The translations under genes were made by a program, and so were the position numbers. Shown piece by piece: positions 16,320-24,336 of a stretch of 42,584 bases of DNA (position 1 is the first letter of the stretch; each line of letters starts with the position of its first letter). The stretch is from assembly GCA_018780035.1 (NCBI GenBank), contig JADMKE010000040.1:1-42584 (forward strand). The letters run 5' to 3'. Under the pieces are notes generated by a model. It did no database searches and was not told the DNA's origin. It was given only the letters and a program-made list of their open reading frames with translations. This DNA comes from Candidatus Sericytochromatia bacterium. Its GTDB lineage: Bacteria > Cyanobacteriota > Sericytochromatia > UBA7694.

Positions 16320-16391
16320 AGTTTAAAACCCCAAAGTGACAGAACAATGCCTGAACAATGATAATTCTGTGATAATTCGGTGATTTTTAAA
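16320..16391 (-). promoter_or_regulatory. 11-bp-phased tandem repeats and promoter upstream of the lipoprotein pair
   Basis: Five consecutive 11-base steps (16337-16347, 16348-16358, 16359-16369, 16370-16380, 16381-16391) each begin with TG on the plus strand. Steps 1 and 2 share GAACAA and steps 3 and 4 share TGATAATTC. On the minus strand a -10-like TAAACT (16320-16325) follows after 11 bases with no good -35. OmpR/PhoB regulators bind 11-bp-phased direct repeats that replace the -35 box, and the adjacent gene encodes one. The repeats are seen; the regulation is inferred. Confidence 0.6.
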
Positions 16392-16423
16392 AGACCCCAG
16401 TGAAAGGCTCTCACAGCAAGGCT

Positions 16424-17134
16424 TTAAGCCAATTTAAAGCGGTAGCCCATGCCCCTGACCGTTTCAATAAAATGGGGTTCAGTGACAGGATCTGTCAATT
16501 TTTCGCGCAACCTGCGAATTAAAGCGTCCACAGCCCGATCATTGACATCGAGATCGTCGGGCCAAAGCTGTTCCAACAATTGTTGACGGGTAAAGAGTTG
16601 GCCCGGATGGGCTGCCATCCAAGCCAAAACCTCAAATTCTTTGTGGGTCAGATTGAGCTCTTGCCCTGCCAAATAGGCTTTATAAGCAGCTGAATCAATC
16701 TCCAATTCCCCCAGACACAGGGGAAGGAGGGGCTCTGGATTGAGCGGAACAGCTGAATCGGGCTTTAAACGTCGCAAAAGAGAGCGAATTTTAGAGCGAA
16801 AAAGAGGAATGGTAAAAGGTTTGACCAAATAATCATCGGCCCCCAATTCCAGTCCCACGACCTGATCGAGTTCATCAGCAAGGCTACTCATAAAGACAAA
16901 GAGTTGGGCTGGTTTTTGTTGTTTGATCGTGCGGCAGAGATCCAGACCCAAAATATCTGGCAACATAATATCTGAAAGCACCAAGTCTGGCTGAACCCGC
17001 TCATAGAGGGAAAGACCATCTCTTCCGTCAGCAGCTGTAAAGATCTGATACAGATCCAAAGCCAAGACATCGCGCACCGTGCTCAAAAGATGCGGATCAT
17101 CATCGATCACAAGAATCGTGCGGGAAGCTGACAC
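16424..17134 (-). CDS. OmpR/PhoB-family response regulator
   Basis: A 236-residue two-domain regulator. The receiver domain has the acidic pair Asp11/Asp12, phospho-acceptor Asp55 (LVLSDIMLPD), Ser at the switch position (FMSSL, about 81-85) and Lys105 (ADDYLVKPF). The C-terminal winged helix (about 140-236) shows LNLTHKEFEVLAWMAAHPGQ, RQQLLEQLW and the recognition helix region RAVDALIRRLREKL, ending GMGYRFKL. The start is GTG at 17132-17134. No histidine kinase gene is adjacent, so the regulator is an orphan here and must be phosphorylated by a kinase elsewhere. The repeat array 33 bases past its stop suggests it controls the two lipoproteins. Confidence 0.92.
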   Translation of the reverse strand: MSASRTILVIDDDPHLLSTVRDVLALDLYQIFTAADGRDGLSLYERVQPDLVLSDIMLPDILGLDLCRTIKQQKPAQLFVFMSSLADELDQVVGLELGADDYLVKPFTIPLFRSKIRSLLRRLKPDSAVPLNPEPLLPLCLGELEIDSAAYKAYLAGQELNLTHKEFEVLAWMAAHPGQLFTRQQLLEQLWPDDLDVNDRAVDALIRRLREKLTDPVTEPHFIETVRGMGYRFKLA

Positions 17135-17248
17135 AGAGAAAAACCAAACTTATTTTAAGGATATAATTTCAAGATATGCCAGAAGCATACCATTTTTATG
17201 TTCCAAAATTGGCAGATACCCCTTTTGGGGGAATTAAATTAATAAAAC

Positions 17249-18220
17249 CTAATTGTCTAAGCGAAAGGCAATCGAATGGCCAAAAAACCAGCGCTGAAGT
17301 GGAAGACATTTATGCTCACCAAAATCCAGCAACATCTGTTGGCGCTCTGACAGTGAACTTTGTTTGCCCCAGGCGGGCATATCTTCTGCCAAGGTAGAAA
17401 CAGAACAGGCCGCAGTTTCGCTTTCTTGGATCAGACGGATCTGCTCCCGTCGCCCCTGATACTGGTTTAACAAATCGGCCTCAATCGAGACGGTTCTCTG
17501 GCCCTGAACGACCTGGGGGCAGTACAGAAAAAAGGGATGTAAATGAAACCAGCGTGAGATCACCAACCGGGGATTCTGCCAATAATAGACATGAGACGGC
17601 CATTGGCTAAACACAGGCGCGTCGATAAAACAGGCCTGTTCGTGGGGGTGCAGGTCACTAAAAATTCGCTGATTCAATTGGCGCGGCGACAATGCCAAGG
17701 TGCCGTTTTTGCGCCCCGTTTCTAAGCTGTTTTTGGCAGTGAGCGCCAATCGGGGCCCCGCCATCAGCAGCAAAACAGTTTCGGCTTCCAATGCCTGTCT
17801 GAGATAGCTGAAAAAATTATCCGCCAAAACAACATCACTGACCAAGGGAATCACATGGGCGGAAACCGCCATGGCCTGTTGTAGCAATAATCCCATAATA
17901 TCATTCAGAAGCTGGTACTTGGCCTCAAAGGCTTGCCCGATTTGAAGATGTTTAAATTGGGCAAATTCAAAAATCTGGAATTGAATGGGCACAAAATGAC
18001 GCAAGCGCTGGAAAAAAGGACTGGCTTCCATTTGCAAGGCATCTTCCTGGCGCGTGGCTATTTGCAAAACGGTATGGGCAGAATAGGGCCAAGCAGGCAA
18101 ATTGCCTTCCGCCAAAAGCGAAGGCACCAGATAGTTTAAAAATGTCTCTGTGTAATTTTCACCCCAAACAGGCACCAAAATATGAAAGGGGTTGTCTTCA
18201 GATAAAAAGGCCCTAGCCAT
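17249..18220 (-). CDS. Conserved-looking protein of unknown function (possible glycosyltransferase-like)
   Basis: A 323-residue protein, placed to start at ATG 18218-18220 because the protein-like part begins there (FHILVPVWGENYTETFLNYL, then LVPSLLAEGNLPAW). The VWG-x-x-Y ... LPS-LL-A-GNLP pattern recurs in uncharacterised proteins, some annotated as glycosyltransferase-like, but no GT-A DxD or GT-B signature is evident. The middle (DIMGLLLQQAMAVSAHVIPL, SDVVLADN) could be part of a Rossmann-like fold; VLADNFFSY is the most conserved-looking piece. The frame runs further upstream without a ribosome site. It follows the 18249-18908 gene by 28 bases and is probably co-transcribed with it. I do not assign a reaction. 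Confidence 0.6.
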   Translation of the reverse strand: MARAFLSEDNPFHILVPVWGENYTETFLNYLVPSLLAEGNLPAWPYSAHTVLQIATRQEDALQMEASPFFQRLRHFVPIQFQIFEFAQFKHLQIGQAFEAKYQLLNDIMGLLLQQAMAVSAHVIPLVSDVVLADNFFSYLRQALEAETVLLLMAGPRLALTAKNSLETGRKNGTLALSPRQLNQRIFSDLHPHEQACFIDAPVFSQWPSHVYYWQNPRLVISRWFHLHPFFLYCPQVVQGQRTVSIEADLLNQYQGRREQIRLIQESETAACSVSTLAEDMPAWGKQSSLSERQQMLLDFGEHKCLPLQRWFFGHSIAFRLDN

Positions 18221-18248
18221 TGTGTTTCGCGTGTTTAACCCCAAGCGT

Positions 18249-18908
18249 TTAACCAAAAGGTTCTGAGGCCAAGAGCCAAACAGCCTCCGCTGGCCGACTT
18301 GCCAAAAACGCCTTGAGTTGCAGCAGGTCTTTGCCATACAGAGCCCAACCGGAGCCAGGTTTTGCCGTTTCGACTTGGGCATATTGTTCAGCCAGCCAGT
18401 CCAGTAGGCCTGTGTCTAAGACAGTTGACAGCAATTGTGTCACCGCCTCAGCAGACAATAAACTTGCATAAAAACCGCCAGGGTTGTAGGTCTGTTCGAG
18501 CCAGGGCGGCAGTGGGTTCCGTTGACGGTCAAAGATCTGTTTAAATTGCATCAAAGGGGCATGAAATTGCTCAGGCAACGGCTGATCGACGGGTAAACCA
18601 TTGTTAATCAAATGGCCCAAACAGCCCGAAACATCTGCCCGCCACTGCCCAAGACCCGCCACTTTCACAGCAAAATCCCAGAGCCCTTCACGCAGGTCGT
18701 AGATCAGGTCTTGTTCTTCGTCGCTGAGTGGGCCCTCGGCCCAAAAGCTGTAGCTGTCACCCGGCCCCGCTTCATGCAAACGGTCAGGATTCCAATTGAG
18801 TTGTAATTCATTCCAGAGCCCAACAGGCAATTGGCGGGGAAAACTTAAAAAGGGGGAGAAGCGCTCCGCATCGAGCCAATAAAAACGGGCATCACTTCCA
18901 CTGGGCAT
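18249..18908 (-). CDS. Hypothetical protein
   Basis: A 219-residue protein from ATG 18906-18908, which has an AGGAG site 8 bases upstream. A TTG two codons earlier is possible. The sequence is soluble and rich in Trp, Pro and Leu, with a start SDARFYWLDAERFSPFLSFP and an end LKAFLASRPAEAVWLLASEP. No known domain is recognised. It is the first gene of a unit with the 17249-18220 gene, so the two may act together. Nothing in the sequence shows what it does. Confidence 0.6.
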   Translation of the reverse strand: MPSGSDARFYWLDAERFSPFLSFPRQLPVGLWNELQLNWNPDRLHEAGPGDSYSFWAEGPLSDEEQDLIYDLREGLWDFAVKVAGLGQWRADVSGCLGHLINNGLPVDQPLPEQFHAPLMQFKQIFDRQRNPLPPWLEQTYNPGGFYASLLSAEAVTQLLSTVLDTGLLDWLAEQYAQVETAKPGSGWALYGKDLLQLKAFLASRPAEAVWLLASEPFG

Positions 18909-19072
18909 GGGCAAAACTCCTAAGACGAGATAGAGGTATTATAAAGCAAAGGGCAAAAAACAGATTTTGTGTTATACTTGCAAGCACTTAAAAGTGCTCT
19001 ATTATTAGGTTTCAGGGCATCAATTTTCAAGAGCGACAATTCTGGCCACAGATCTGTAAAGGGAAGTCAAAT

Positions 19073-20680
19073 ATGCAAAAAAGCCTCTTGTGTCTGGTTC
19101 TGGGTAGTGGTTGTTTCAGTTTGGGATTAAATCCACTTGTGTCACATGCTGCTGAAATTGAAGAGTATCAGCGCAAATACATCAGTTTTTTTGCGACAGA
19201 TCAATCCAGCCTGGATCTGATTCTCAATCAGGCCATGCAATCAGGTCTGCCACGCTTTGCCTATCAAGCCATTCCCATGGCCAATATCGACTTACAGGGA
19301 TTTGCACAAACCCTGTATCAATATCAGCAAGAGCACGCCGGTGAAATTGCCGCTCAAAAAGAATTGCCCAGCTTGCGCTTTGGCGACAAAGTGGTTTCCT
19401 GGGAACAGACCCGCCGAATTATCGACTCTGCTTTTATCATGGTGCCCCAATGGCATTTTGGTGAACTCGAACTGAAAAACCTGCATGAAGATCGCCATGT
19501 TTGGTACGTTGATCTCGCGTCCAGATTAAAATTGGAATTGCAGGTCTATCAACTCACCCAGGGCCAAGCCCGTTTATACACCACATTGGCGGCGGAATGG
19601 GAGCTGGCTGACCCACTCGAAGTCAATGACATCAGCAGCATTGTCAGCAGCCTTTCAAAAGCCACAGCGGGAGTGTTATCGCCAGCAAATCCTGTGGTTC
19701 AGCCCTTGATTCTGGAGGCCTTAAAAGCCATGCCAGCTTACCAGCAGGAACTGGCAGCCAAGCCTGAGGTACGGATGCTGCCCGTCGCTCAGAAGCACTT
19801 AGATAAAAATGCGTTTGTCTCCTTGTTTAAAACCATCAAACAGCAAGCAGCTTTTGGGCTCAAAGCACATATTGAGGCGATCAATAACGAGACCCTGTTC
19901 GTGACTTTGCCCGTCAGTGAGTCAGCACTGCGTTTGGGCGTGGGCCTGGACCACAGCTATCGTCTGATTGAGTATCAGCAGGTCAATGGCAATGAAAAAG
20001 CTGTGCCGATTGGTTTTGCCCGTGTGCGCAAAGTTCAGGAACAAAACTTGGAACTGCAGCCGATTCAAGTTCTGCGAGAACCTGAAATGGGGGATCAATT
20101 ATTGGAATACCCGCAATTGGGCATACAGCTTGAATTCCTGGGCGGAACCACGGCCTTGGGCTTTGAAAACGAGCCACCCAATAATTGGGTGGCCCAAGGC
20201 GGAATGCGCCTGAGTTACAATGCCGCCAAAGTAACTGGTATTTCAGAACTCTATGCCCATTACACAGGTACCCTGGGGATGCCATTGAGCACCAGTTCCC
20301 TGACGCCTGAGCGCTTGAATCAGGTTTCGAAAGAGGCGTTTGCCTTGCCCATTTTTACAGAATTTGGACTTCTCAAGCGCTGGTATTGGCGTCAATTTAT
20401 CTTTGAATTGGGGGCCCAAGGGGGCCTTTTGAGTGGTTTTTTGTTTAATGCCAAGGTCAATAACGATATCCCCTATACCCTGTCTCTGGGGGGAACTTTA
20501 TTGGCAGGTCTGGCTTACCAGCTTACACCCGATGCCTTAATTGGCTTACAAGGCGGTTGGCGGGTCTATTTGCCCAGCAAATGGACCACCTCTTCAGACA
20601 AGGGCCCTACCAATGTGGATTTGCCCGGTCTGAGTATCAACGGCCCAGTGGCACAGCTCTATTTCAGCTGGATGTTTTAG
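19073..20680 (+). CDS. Exported protein with C-terminal outer-membrane-barrel-like region
   Basis: A 535-residue protein with a Sec signal peptide (KSLLCLVLGSGCFSLGLN, cleavage likely after SHA near residue 26). Residues about 30-350 are soluble and mixed. The last 170 residues alternate polar and hydrophobic residues with Gly and aromatic residues and finish in QLYFSWMF, with a terminal Phe as in many outer-membrane barrels recognised by the BAM machinery. An outer-membrane protein is therefore likely, but no family is recognised. The ATG at 19073 follows a GGGAAG site. The gene is isolated, with 164 bases upstream and a convergent gene downstream. Confidence 0.6.
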   Translation: MQKSLLCLVLGSGCFSLGLNPLVSHAAEIEEYQRKYISFFATDQSSLDLILNQAMQSGLPRFAYQAIPMANIDLQGFAQTLYQYQQEHAGEIAAQKELPSLRFGDKVVSWEQTRRIIDSAFIMVPQWHFGELELKNLHEDRHVWYVDLASRLKLELQVYQLTQGQARLYTTLAAEWELADPLEVNDISSIVSSLSKATAGVLSPANPVVQPLILEALKAMPAYQQELAAKPEVRMLPVAQKHLDKNAFVSLFKTIKQQAAFGLKAHIEAINNETLFVTLPVSESALRLGVGLDHSYRLIEYQQVNGNEKAVPIGFARVRKVQEQNLELQPIQVLREPEMGDQLLEYPQLGIQLEFLGGTTALGFENEPPNNWVAQGGMRLSYNAAKVTGISELYAHYTGTLGMPLSTSSLTPERLNQVSKEAFALPIFTEFGLLKRWYWRQFIFELGAQGGLLSGFLFNAKVNNDIPYTLSLGGTLLAGLAYQLTPDALIGLQGGWRVYLPSKWTTSSDKGPTNVDLPGLSINGPVAQLYFSWMF

Positions 20681-20789
20681 CTTTTGAGCACACTCAAATT
20701 GAGCCACTGAGAAACACGATCTGCGCCGTTTTTTAAATCAAACGCACAGCGGCCTTCAGCCCAAAGGCGCTGTCAGGTTGAATCAGCGG

Positions 20790-21683
20790 TTAGATTTTCA
20801 CATCTTCATAAAACCGAAGAACTTCACGGGCTCGGGCCGTGATAGCTTGACTATCATAGCCCCATCTTCCAAAGGGGACGATGAGATCACCCACCTTTTT
20901 TTCGATGGACCAGTTACCATCTTTGTTCATTTTTGACTTTAATAATTCAATTGCCCTTTCCATCTTGATATGTCTAACCTCCGCCTTCATAAGGATCCAA
21001 AGAACCTCCAGAAAGTCTGAATGATACATGTTCGGGAATGTCAGGAATTGAATTCTTTTGTGCAGGTAGTCAGTAGATGTTCTTGAACTAAAACAGACTT
21101 CGTGCAGCAGAATGAAGTCGATGCATTTTTTGATAAGTTCGTTTGAACTCCTGTCTCGTTCTTCTACAGGAATATGAACAAGCCCCTTCAGAAGCTTAAC
21201 GATTCCCCAGTAGCATGAATGACTTCCGTAGCAGCTTTTGTTTGAAAAATAGGGGAATCGGGTGGGTGTTTTAAAGTCGCCATCATCAAATCTCTGATAC
21301 TTCTCAAAAAACCTGACGACACTTTCCAATTTGTCTCGTTCTTTAGATTTGAAGTAGGAAAGCAGATAGACCATATTGCCATTGAGACACGGAATTGGAA
21401 AATGGCTTTTTCCAATTGAAAATATGCCGTGTTCTTTGTCGTAGAAATGCGCAGAGATAATCTGGAGTGGTTTCTTGAAACGCTCATCGTCAGGATCGAC
21501 GAGCGAATCTGCAAGCAGAACAAGCGTCCAAAGAGTTGATTTGTAATTTGGTACATAATAATTGAATTGGGGATAGTTTCTGTCTGAAGGCTCAAGAACA
21601 TTCCAACAACCGGATGAGTCTTGAAGTTTGGCGATTTGATCAGCAAGCTGGTTGGCACCCATCCTTGAATTCGACGTGTCCAT
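20790..21683 (-). CDS. Alpha/alpha-toroid (prenyltransferase/squalene-cyclase-like) protein
   Basis: A 297-residue protein with the repeated helical-pair pattern of terpenoid cyclase/prenyltransferase toroids. It has QW-like pieces (LQDSSGCWNVL, MNKDGNWSIEK), a Cys-x-x-Gly-Asn segment (PCLNGNMVYLLSYF), and a CYGSHSCYWGIVKLLKGL stretch with FPNMYHSDFLEVLWILMKA. The canonical DxDD catalytic motif of hopene cyclases is absent, so this may bind rather than cyclise. The sequence is visibly AT-richer and uses more Lys, Asn and Ser codons than its neighbours, which suggests acquisition. The ATG at 21681-21683 follows an AGAGG site. Convergent with the putative outer-membrane gene. Confidence 0.6.
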   Translation of the reverse strand: MDTSNSRMGANQLADQIAKLQDSSGCWNVLEPSDRNYPQFNYYVPNYKSTLWTLVLLADSLVDPDDERFKKPLQIISAHFYDKEHGIFSIGKSHFPIPCLNGNMVYLLSYFKSKERDKLESVVRFFEKYQRFDDGDFKTPTRFPYFSNKSCYGSHSCYWGIVKLLKGLVHIPVEERDRSSNELIKKCIDFILLHEVCFSSRTSTDYLHKRIQFLTFPNMYHSDFLEVLWILMKAEVRHIKMERAIELLKSKMNKDGNWSIEKKVGDLIVPFGRWGYDSQAITARAREVLRFYEDVKI

Positions 21684-21739
21684 TTTTTACCTCTCAACCT
21701 TATTTTGTACCGCCGAAAAAACTGATTTTAACTCACAAT

Positions 21740-22321
21740 TCAACGTGCAAGCCTGTGAATTTGCCTCAGAAACCCCCTGACGGCAGCAGGTTCACCGAAT
21801 CGCAAAACAGGCGGCCCACTCTCAGCTTCGACCCGTTCAGCATAGCGTTGCCGGATTTTGGCATGGCTCTGCAGAACCCAGAGCAGCAGCGAGTCTTTGC
21901 TCAAAAACGTCATACGCAAAGACTCATAATTGCCATTGCAACAGGGCTCTTTTAAAAGCGAGCGGGTCAGACAACGCCAAATGACCCGCCCCAAAGTCAG
22001 GGGCAGAGACAGATCCAACCAGATCACCAATTGAGCGCGGGACCAAGTCAAATCTTGCAGCATATTGTAATTGCCAGAGATCACCCAGGCCTCTTGCGCC
22101 ACCACAGCAGCCACAGCGGCGCGCAATTCCGTGTGGGGGCGGGTCTGCCAGTTGGGCAACCAATGCAAATCATCGAGATCGACAGAGGGAAGATCCTGGA
22201 TTTGGCCCAATTGACGTGCCAAAGTGGTCTTGCCACTGCCGGAGGGGCCGACAATTAAAATACGTTGGGGTTGAAGCGCAGGCCACCAGACGGGCAGACC
22301 AGAGAGATGGCGTTGAGGCAT
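21740..22321 (-). CDS. FlaR/adenylate-kinase-like P-loop ATPase
   Basis: A 193-residue P-loop protein. Walker A GPSGSGKTT lies at 25-33 within RILIVGPSGSGKTTLARQLG. The following pattern matches the FlaR/topology-modulation group of small kinase-like ATPases: LPSVDLDDLHWLPNWQ, then EAWVISGNYN, LVIWLDLSLPL and LWRCLTRS-like VIWRCLTRSLL. These proteins have an adenylate-kinase-type fold; the true substrate is uncertain. The ATG at 22319-22321 follows a GGGGG stretch. It lies directly downstream of the terminator of the candidate noncoding RNA and on the same strand, so readthrough could include it. Confidence 0.75.
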   Translation of the reverse strand: MPQRHLSGLPVWWPALQPQRILIVGPSGSGKTTLARQLGQIQDLPSVDLDDLHWLPNWQTRPHTELRAAVAAVVAQEAWVISGNYNMLQDLTWSRAQLVIWLDLSLPLTLGRVIWRCLTRSLLKEPCCNGNYESLRMTFLSKDSLLLWVLQSHAKIRQRYAERVEAESGPPVLRFGEPAAVRGFLRQIHRLAR

Positions 22322-22339
22322 AAAACCCCCAAAAAATAA

Positions 22340-23086
22340 AAAAATCCCCCGTAAAAAGAGAGGGGTTCGGCCCTTAAAAAGGCACGAACCCCAAGCGACT
22401 CAAAATTACGCGTCCTGCGGCCTCCTGAGGTTTTCACCGGGTATTTGCGAGGCTCCCCGTTTCAGGGGCTCCGACATCTCCAGCGTTAAGTCCGAAGACC
22501 CGCGCTCCTGACGCCGACCAAATACCGAGCTATTGGGCCGTAACCCAACTCCTCTCCAGGCTTTTCCTGGGTACTTCAGGGAATTCCCCTCTGAACAACT
22601 CTGCTTAAAACAAACCTTTCGGCTTCTCAAAAACATGGGCCCACCTGCCGTTTTTCGCGACTTCTGGGCGTTACACCTGTTCAGAGTCCGTTGCCTTGTT
22701 GCCAAGGCCCGTGTCCCTCATGCACTTCCCGCCTTCAGGGTTTTTCACTCTGTGCGTATCGGCCACCGTTACCGGCGCCTGCCACTCTTGCCGTTTGTTT
22801 ACGACTGCAGCGGTTTCTGCCACGCGCTTCGTGTGTCGAATACCTCGATCCGACCTTTACCCTCCTGGGTGTTGACCCTCCAGGGATTTCTCCTCCCACC
22901 AGAGCGGCTCCGGCACTTCTGCCAGACTCCCTGTTTTCCGTTTTGACGGCTCACAGGTTTTATCTCTCCGGTGGAGTCGGCCTTTGTCAGCTGTTGCCAG
23001 ACTTGACTGCCACCCCTCCTGGGCTTTGGGCCGGGGATTGCACCCGGTCCGTGTGTGACGTTTTTTTCGATTGCTCGAAGTTCGTA
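22340..23086 (-). ncRNA. Candidate large structured noncoding RNA (about 740 nt)
   Basis: Between the FlaR-like gene and the pseudouridine synthase there is no credible protein gene. The minus strand instead has a near-consensus promoter (23093-23121) and an intrinsic terminator (22353-22392). The predicted transcript is about 740 bases, GC-rich and full of small hairpins. Seen examples, in minus-strand letters, are CCG-GUAA-CGG, CCUUG-GCAA-CAAGG, GUC-UUCG-GAC, CCAGG-AAAAG-CCUGG and CCCC-UGAAA-CGGGG. Purine-rich single-strand linkers (GAAA, GAAAA) link them, as in large ornate RNAs. I looked for RNase P, tmRNA, SRP, group II intron and cobalamin-riboswitch landmarks and did not find them. The class is not identified. 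GOLLD/ROOL/OLE-type RNAs are comparators I cannot test. Confidence 0.65.
22353..22392 (-). terminator. Intrinsic terminator of the candidate noncoding RNA
   Basis: On the plus strand, GGGGTTCG (22362-22369) and CGAACCCC (22385-22392) form a perfect 8-bp stem, extended by GCC/GGC pairing. In the minus direction it is followed by CTCTTTTT (22353-22360), then T-rich DNA. This ends a transcript that would start near 23086. Confidence 0.8.
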
Positions 23087-23121
23087 ATATTCATATTACA
23101 AAATCCCGGAGGTTTTGTCAA
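23084..23121 (-). promoter_or_regulatory. Near-consensus promoter of the candidate noncoding RNA
   Basis: On the minus strand TTGACA (23116-23121) and TAATAT (23093-23098) are separated by exactly 17 bases, the strongest sigma-70-like promoter in the window. The -10 box lies inside a perfect inverted repeat, GTAATAT (23084-23090) and ATATTAC (23093-23099), which could be an operator or a 5' hairpin. No protein start follows in the next 700 bases. Confidence 0.8.
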
Positions 23122-23238
23122 GATAAGTTTATATTTTTTTTAAATGAAGTTTAATAGACCTAGACAAGCAGCAGATTATCTGCGCGTGTTTGGGCTTTTG
23201 CAGTACAATCAACTCATGATCCTCAGCGAGACTCGCCC

Positions 23239-23331
23239 ATGATTCACGGCAAAGTGGCCGAAGCATTACAGTTTTCAGAATTTCAAGCGGCCTTGAAAGC
23301 GCTTCAGCAAGCATGGACTCTAACCGCGTGA
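23239..23331 (+). CDS. Possible small upstream protein of the pseudouridine synthase gene
   Basis: A 30-codon frame from ATG 23239 (MIHGKVAEALQFSEFQAAL and further) ends in a TGA that overlaps a GTG at 23328 in the pseudouridine synthase frame (GTGA). Such an overlap often marks coupled genes. The peptide is amphipathic and Ala/Gln-rich. There is no strong ribosome site and no known family, so it may be a leader or a chance frame. Confidence 0.3.
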   Translation: MIHGKVAEALQFSEFQAALKALQQAWTLTA

Positions 23332-24227
23332 CCGCTTCACAGCAGTGGCAAGTGGCTCCAGAAGAAGCCCAACAACCCCTTGAACAGTTTTTGGCCCAGA
23401 AATTGAGTCTGGATTATCTTAAACTGCGCAAATGGATCCAAGCGGGGCATGTGTCTGTCGATGGGCAGCCCGGCAAAGCCAGCCGCTGGATTCAGCCTGG
23501 GCAAAAAATTGTGGTTTTTCCGCCGCCGCCCATCCCCCATGCCGCGCAGCCCCAAGTTTTGCCCCTGCCCATTCGCTACCAGGATGCCGATCTGGTGGTG
23601 GTGGCAAAACCCATGGGCATGGCCAGCCATCCGGGTCCCGGTTGGTGGCAGGGCAGTTGTGTCAATGCCCTGCTCTCTGCCATTCAAGACTGGCCCGGTG
23701 TGGGCGGAATCGCTGGGCCAGGGATTGTGCACCGCCTGGATCGCGACACCACAGGACTCTTGATCTTCGCCAAAACGGACAAAGCCCATCAGGCTTTGCT
23801 TGCTGCCTCACACAAGCGGGAAATCGAGCGTCAGTACTTGGCCTGGGTCGTGGGCAGATTCAAAGGCAACAGCGGAAGCATCAACCAGCCTTTGGCCCGC
23901 AATCCTGCCGAGCCTCAGAAAATGCAGGTCGATCCCCAGGGCAAAGTAGCGCTGACCCATTACCAGGTGCTGCAAAGCACTCCCCAGGGCAGTTTGCTGC
24001 GTTTAAAGCTCGAAACGGGGCGCACCCATCAGATTCGCGTGCATCTCGCCAGCTTGGGTCACCCGGTCTGGGGAGATGCCGTCTATGGTCAAGCAGGGCC
24101 GTTTTTGGCTCTGCATGCCTGGCAATTGCACTTTCAGCATCCGGTTTCGGGTCTTCCCATCACCCTCTGCGAGCCCCTGCCCAGCTATTGGCAGAATCAG
24201 GGGTTTTGTCTGGATTTACCCGAATAG
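23313..24227 (+). CDS. RluA-family pseudouridine synthase (RluD-like)
   Basis: A 304-residue enzyme that converts uridine to pseudouridine in rRNA. An N-terminal S4-like RNA-binding domain (LDYLKLRKWIQAGHVSVDGQ) is followed by the catalytic domain, with PMGMASHPGPG and the catalytic block GIVHRLDRDTTGLLI, where Asp143 is the nucleophile. The C-terminal GRTHQIRVHLASLGHPVWGD motif is also typical. The start is either ATG 23313 or GTG 23328; neither has a strong ribosome site. RluD in E. coli acts on helix 69 of 23S rRNA. The S4 domain plus catalytic layout fits RluD or RluC, so the exact target is not assigned. Confidence 0.9.
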   Translation: MDSNRVTASQQWQVAPEEAQQPLEQFLAQKLSLDYLKLRKWIQAGHVSVDGQPGKASRWIQPGQKIVVFPPPPIPHAAQPQVLPLPIRYQDADLVVVAKPMGMASHPGPGWWQGSCVNALLSAIQDWPGVGGIAGPGIVHRLDRDTTGLLIFAKTDKAHQALLAASHKREIERQYLAWVVGRFKGNSGSINQPLARNPAEPQKMQVDPQGKVALTHYQVLQSTPQGSLLRLKLETGRTHQIRVHLASLGHPVWGDAVYGQAGPFLALHAWQLHFQHPVSGLPITLCEPLPSYWQNQGFCLDLPE

Positions 24228-24336
24228 CAGATAAAAGGGAGGGTCTTCTTTTAAATCCCCCCTTTCCCTGCTTCTGAGCAAAAGATATAATGACAGTCTT
24301 GAATGCCACCTTGATTTTTGTCTGGAGAATCTGCCC

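Noticed and set aside
17176..17397. 73-codon plus-strand frame
   Set aside because: It overlaps the end of the 17249-18220 gene, has no ribosome site and no recognisable protein pattern.
20730..20780. Hairpin with CAGCG and CGCTG arms as a terminator between convergent genes
   Set aside because: It has a bulged stem and no T-run in either direction, so it is too weak to call.
22340..23086. RNase P RNA, tmRNA, SRP RNA, group II intron or cobalamin riboswitch
   Set aside because: The landmark strings of each (for example GAGGAAAGUCCG for RNase P, domain V hairpin for group II) were searched by eye and not found.
22406..23143. Frames of 99-150 codons in the noncoding stretch on both strands
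   Set aside because: They are Cys/Pro/Arg-rich, overlap each other, lack ribosome sites and match no family; the region has promoter-hairpins-terminator structure instead.
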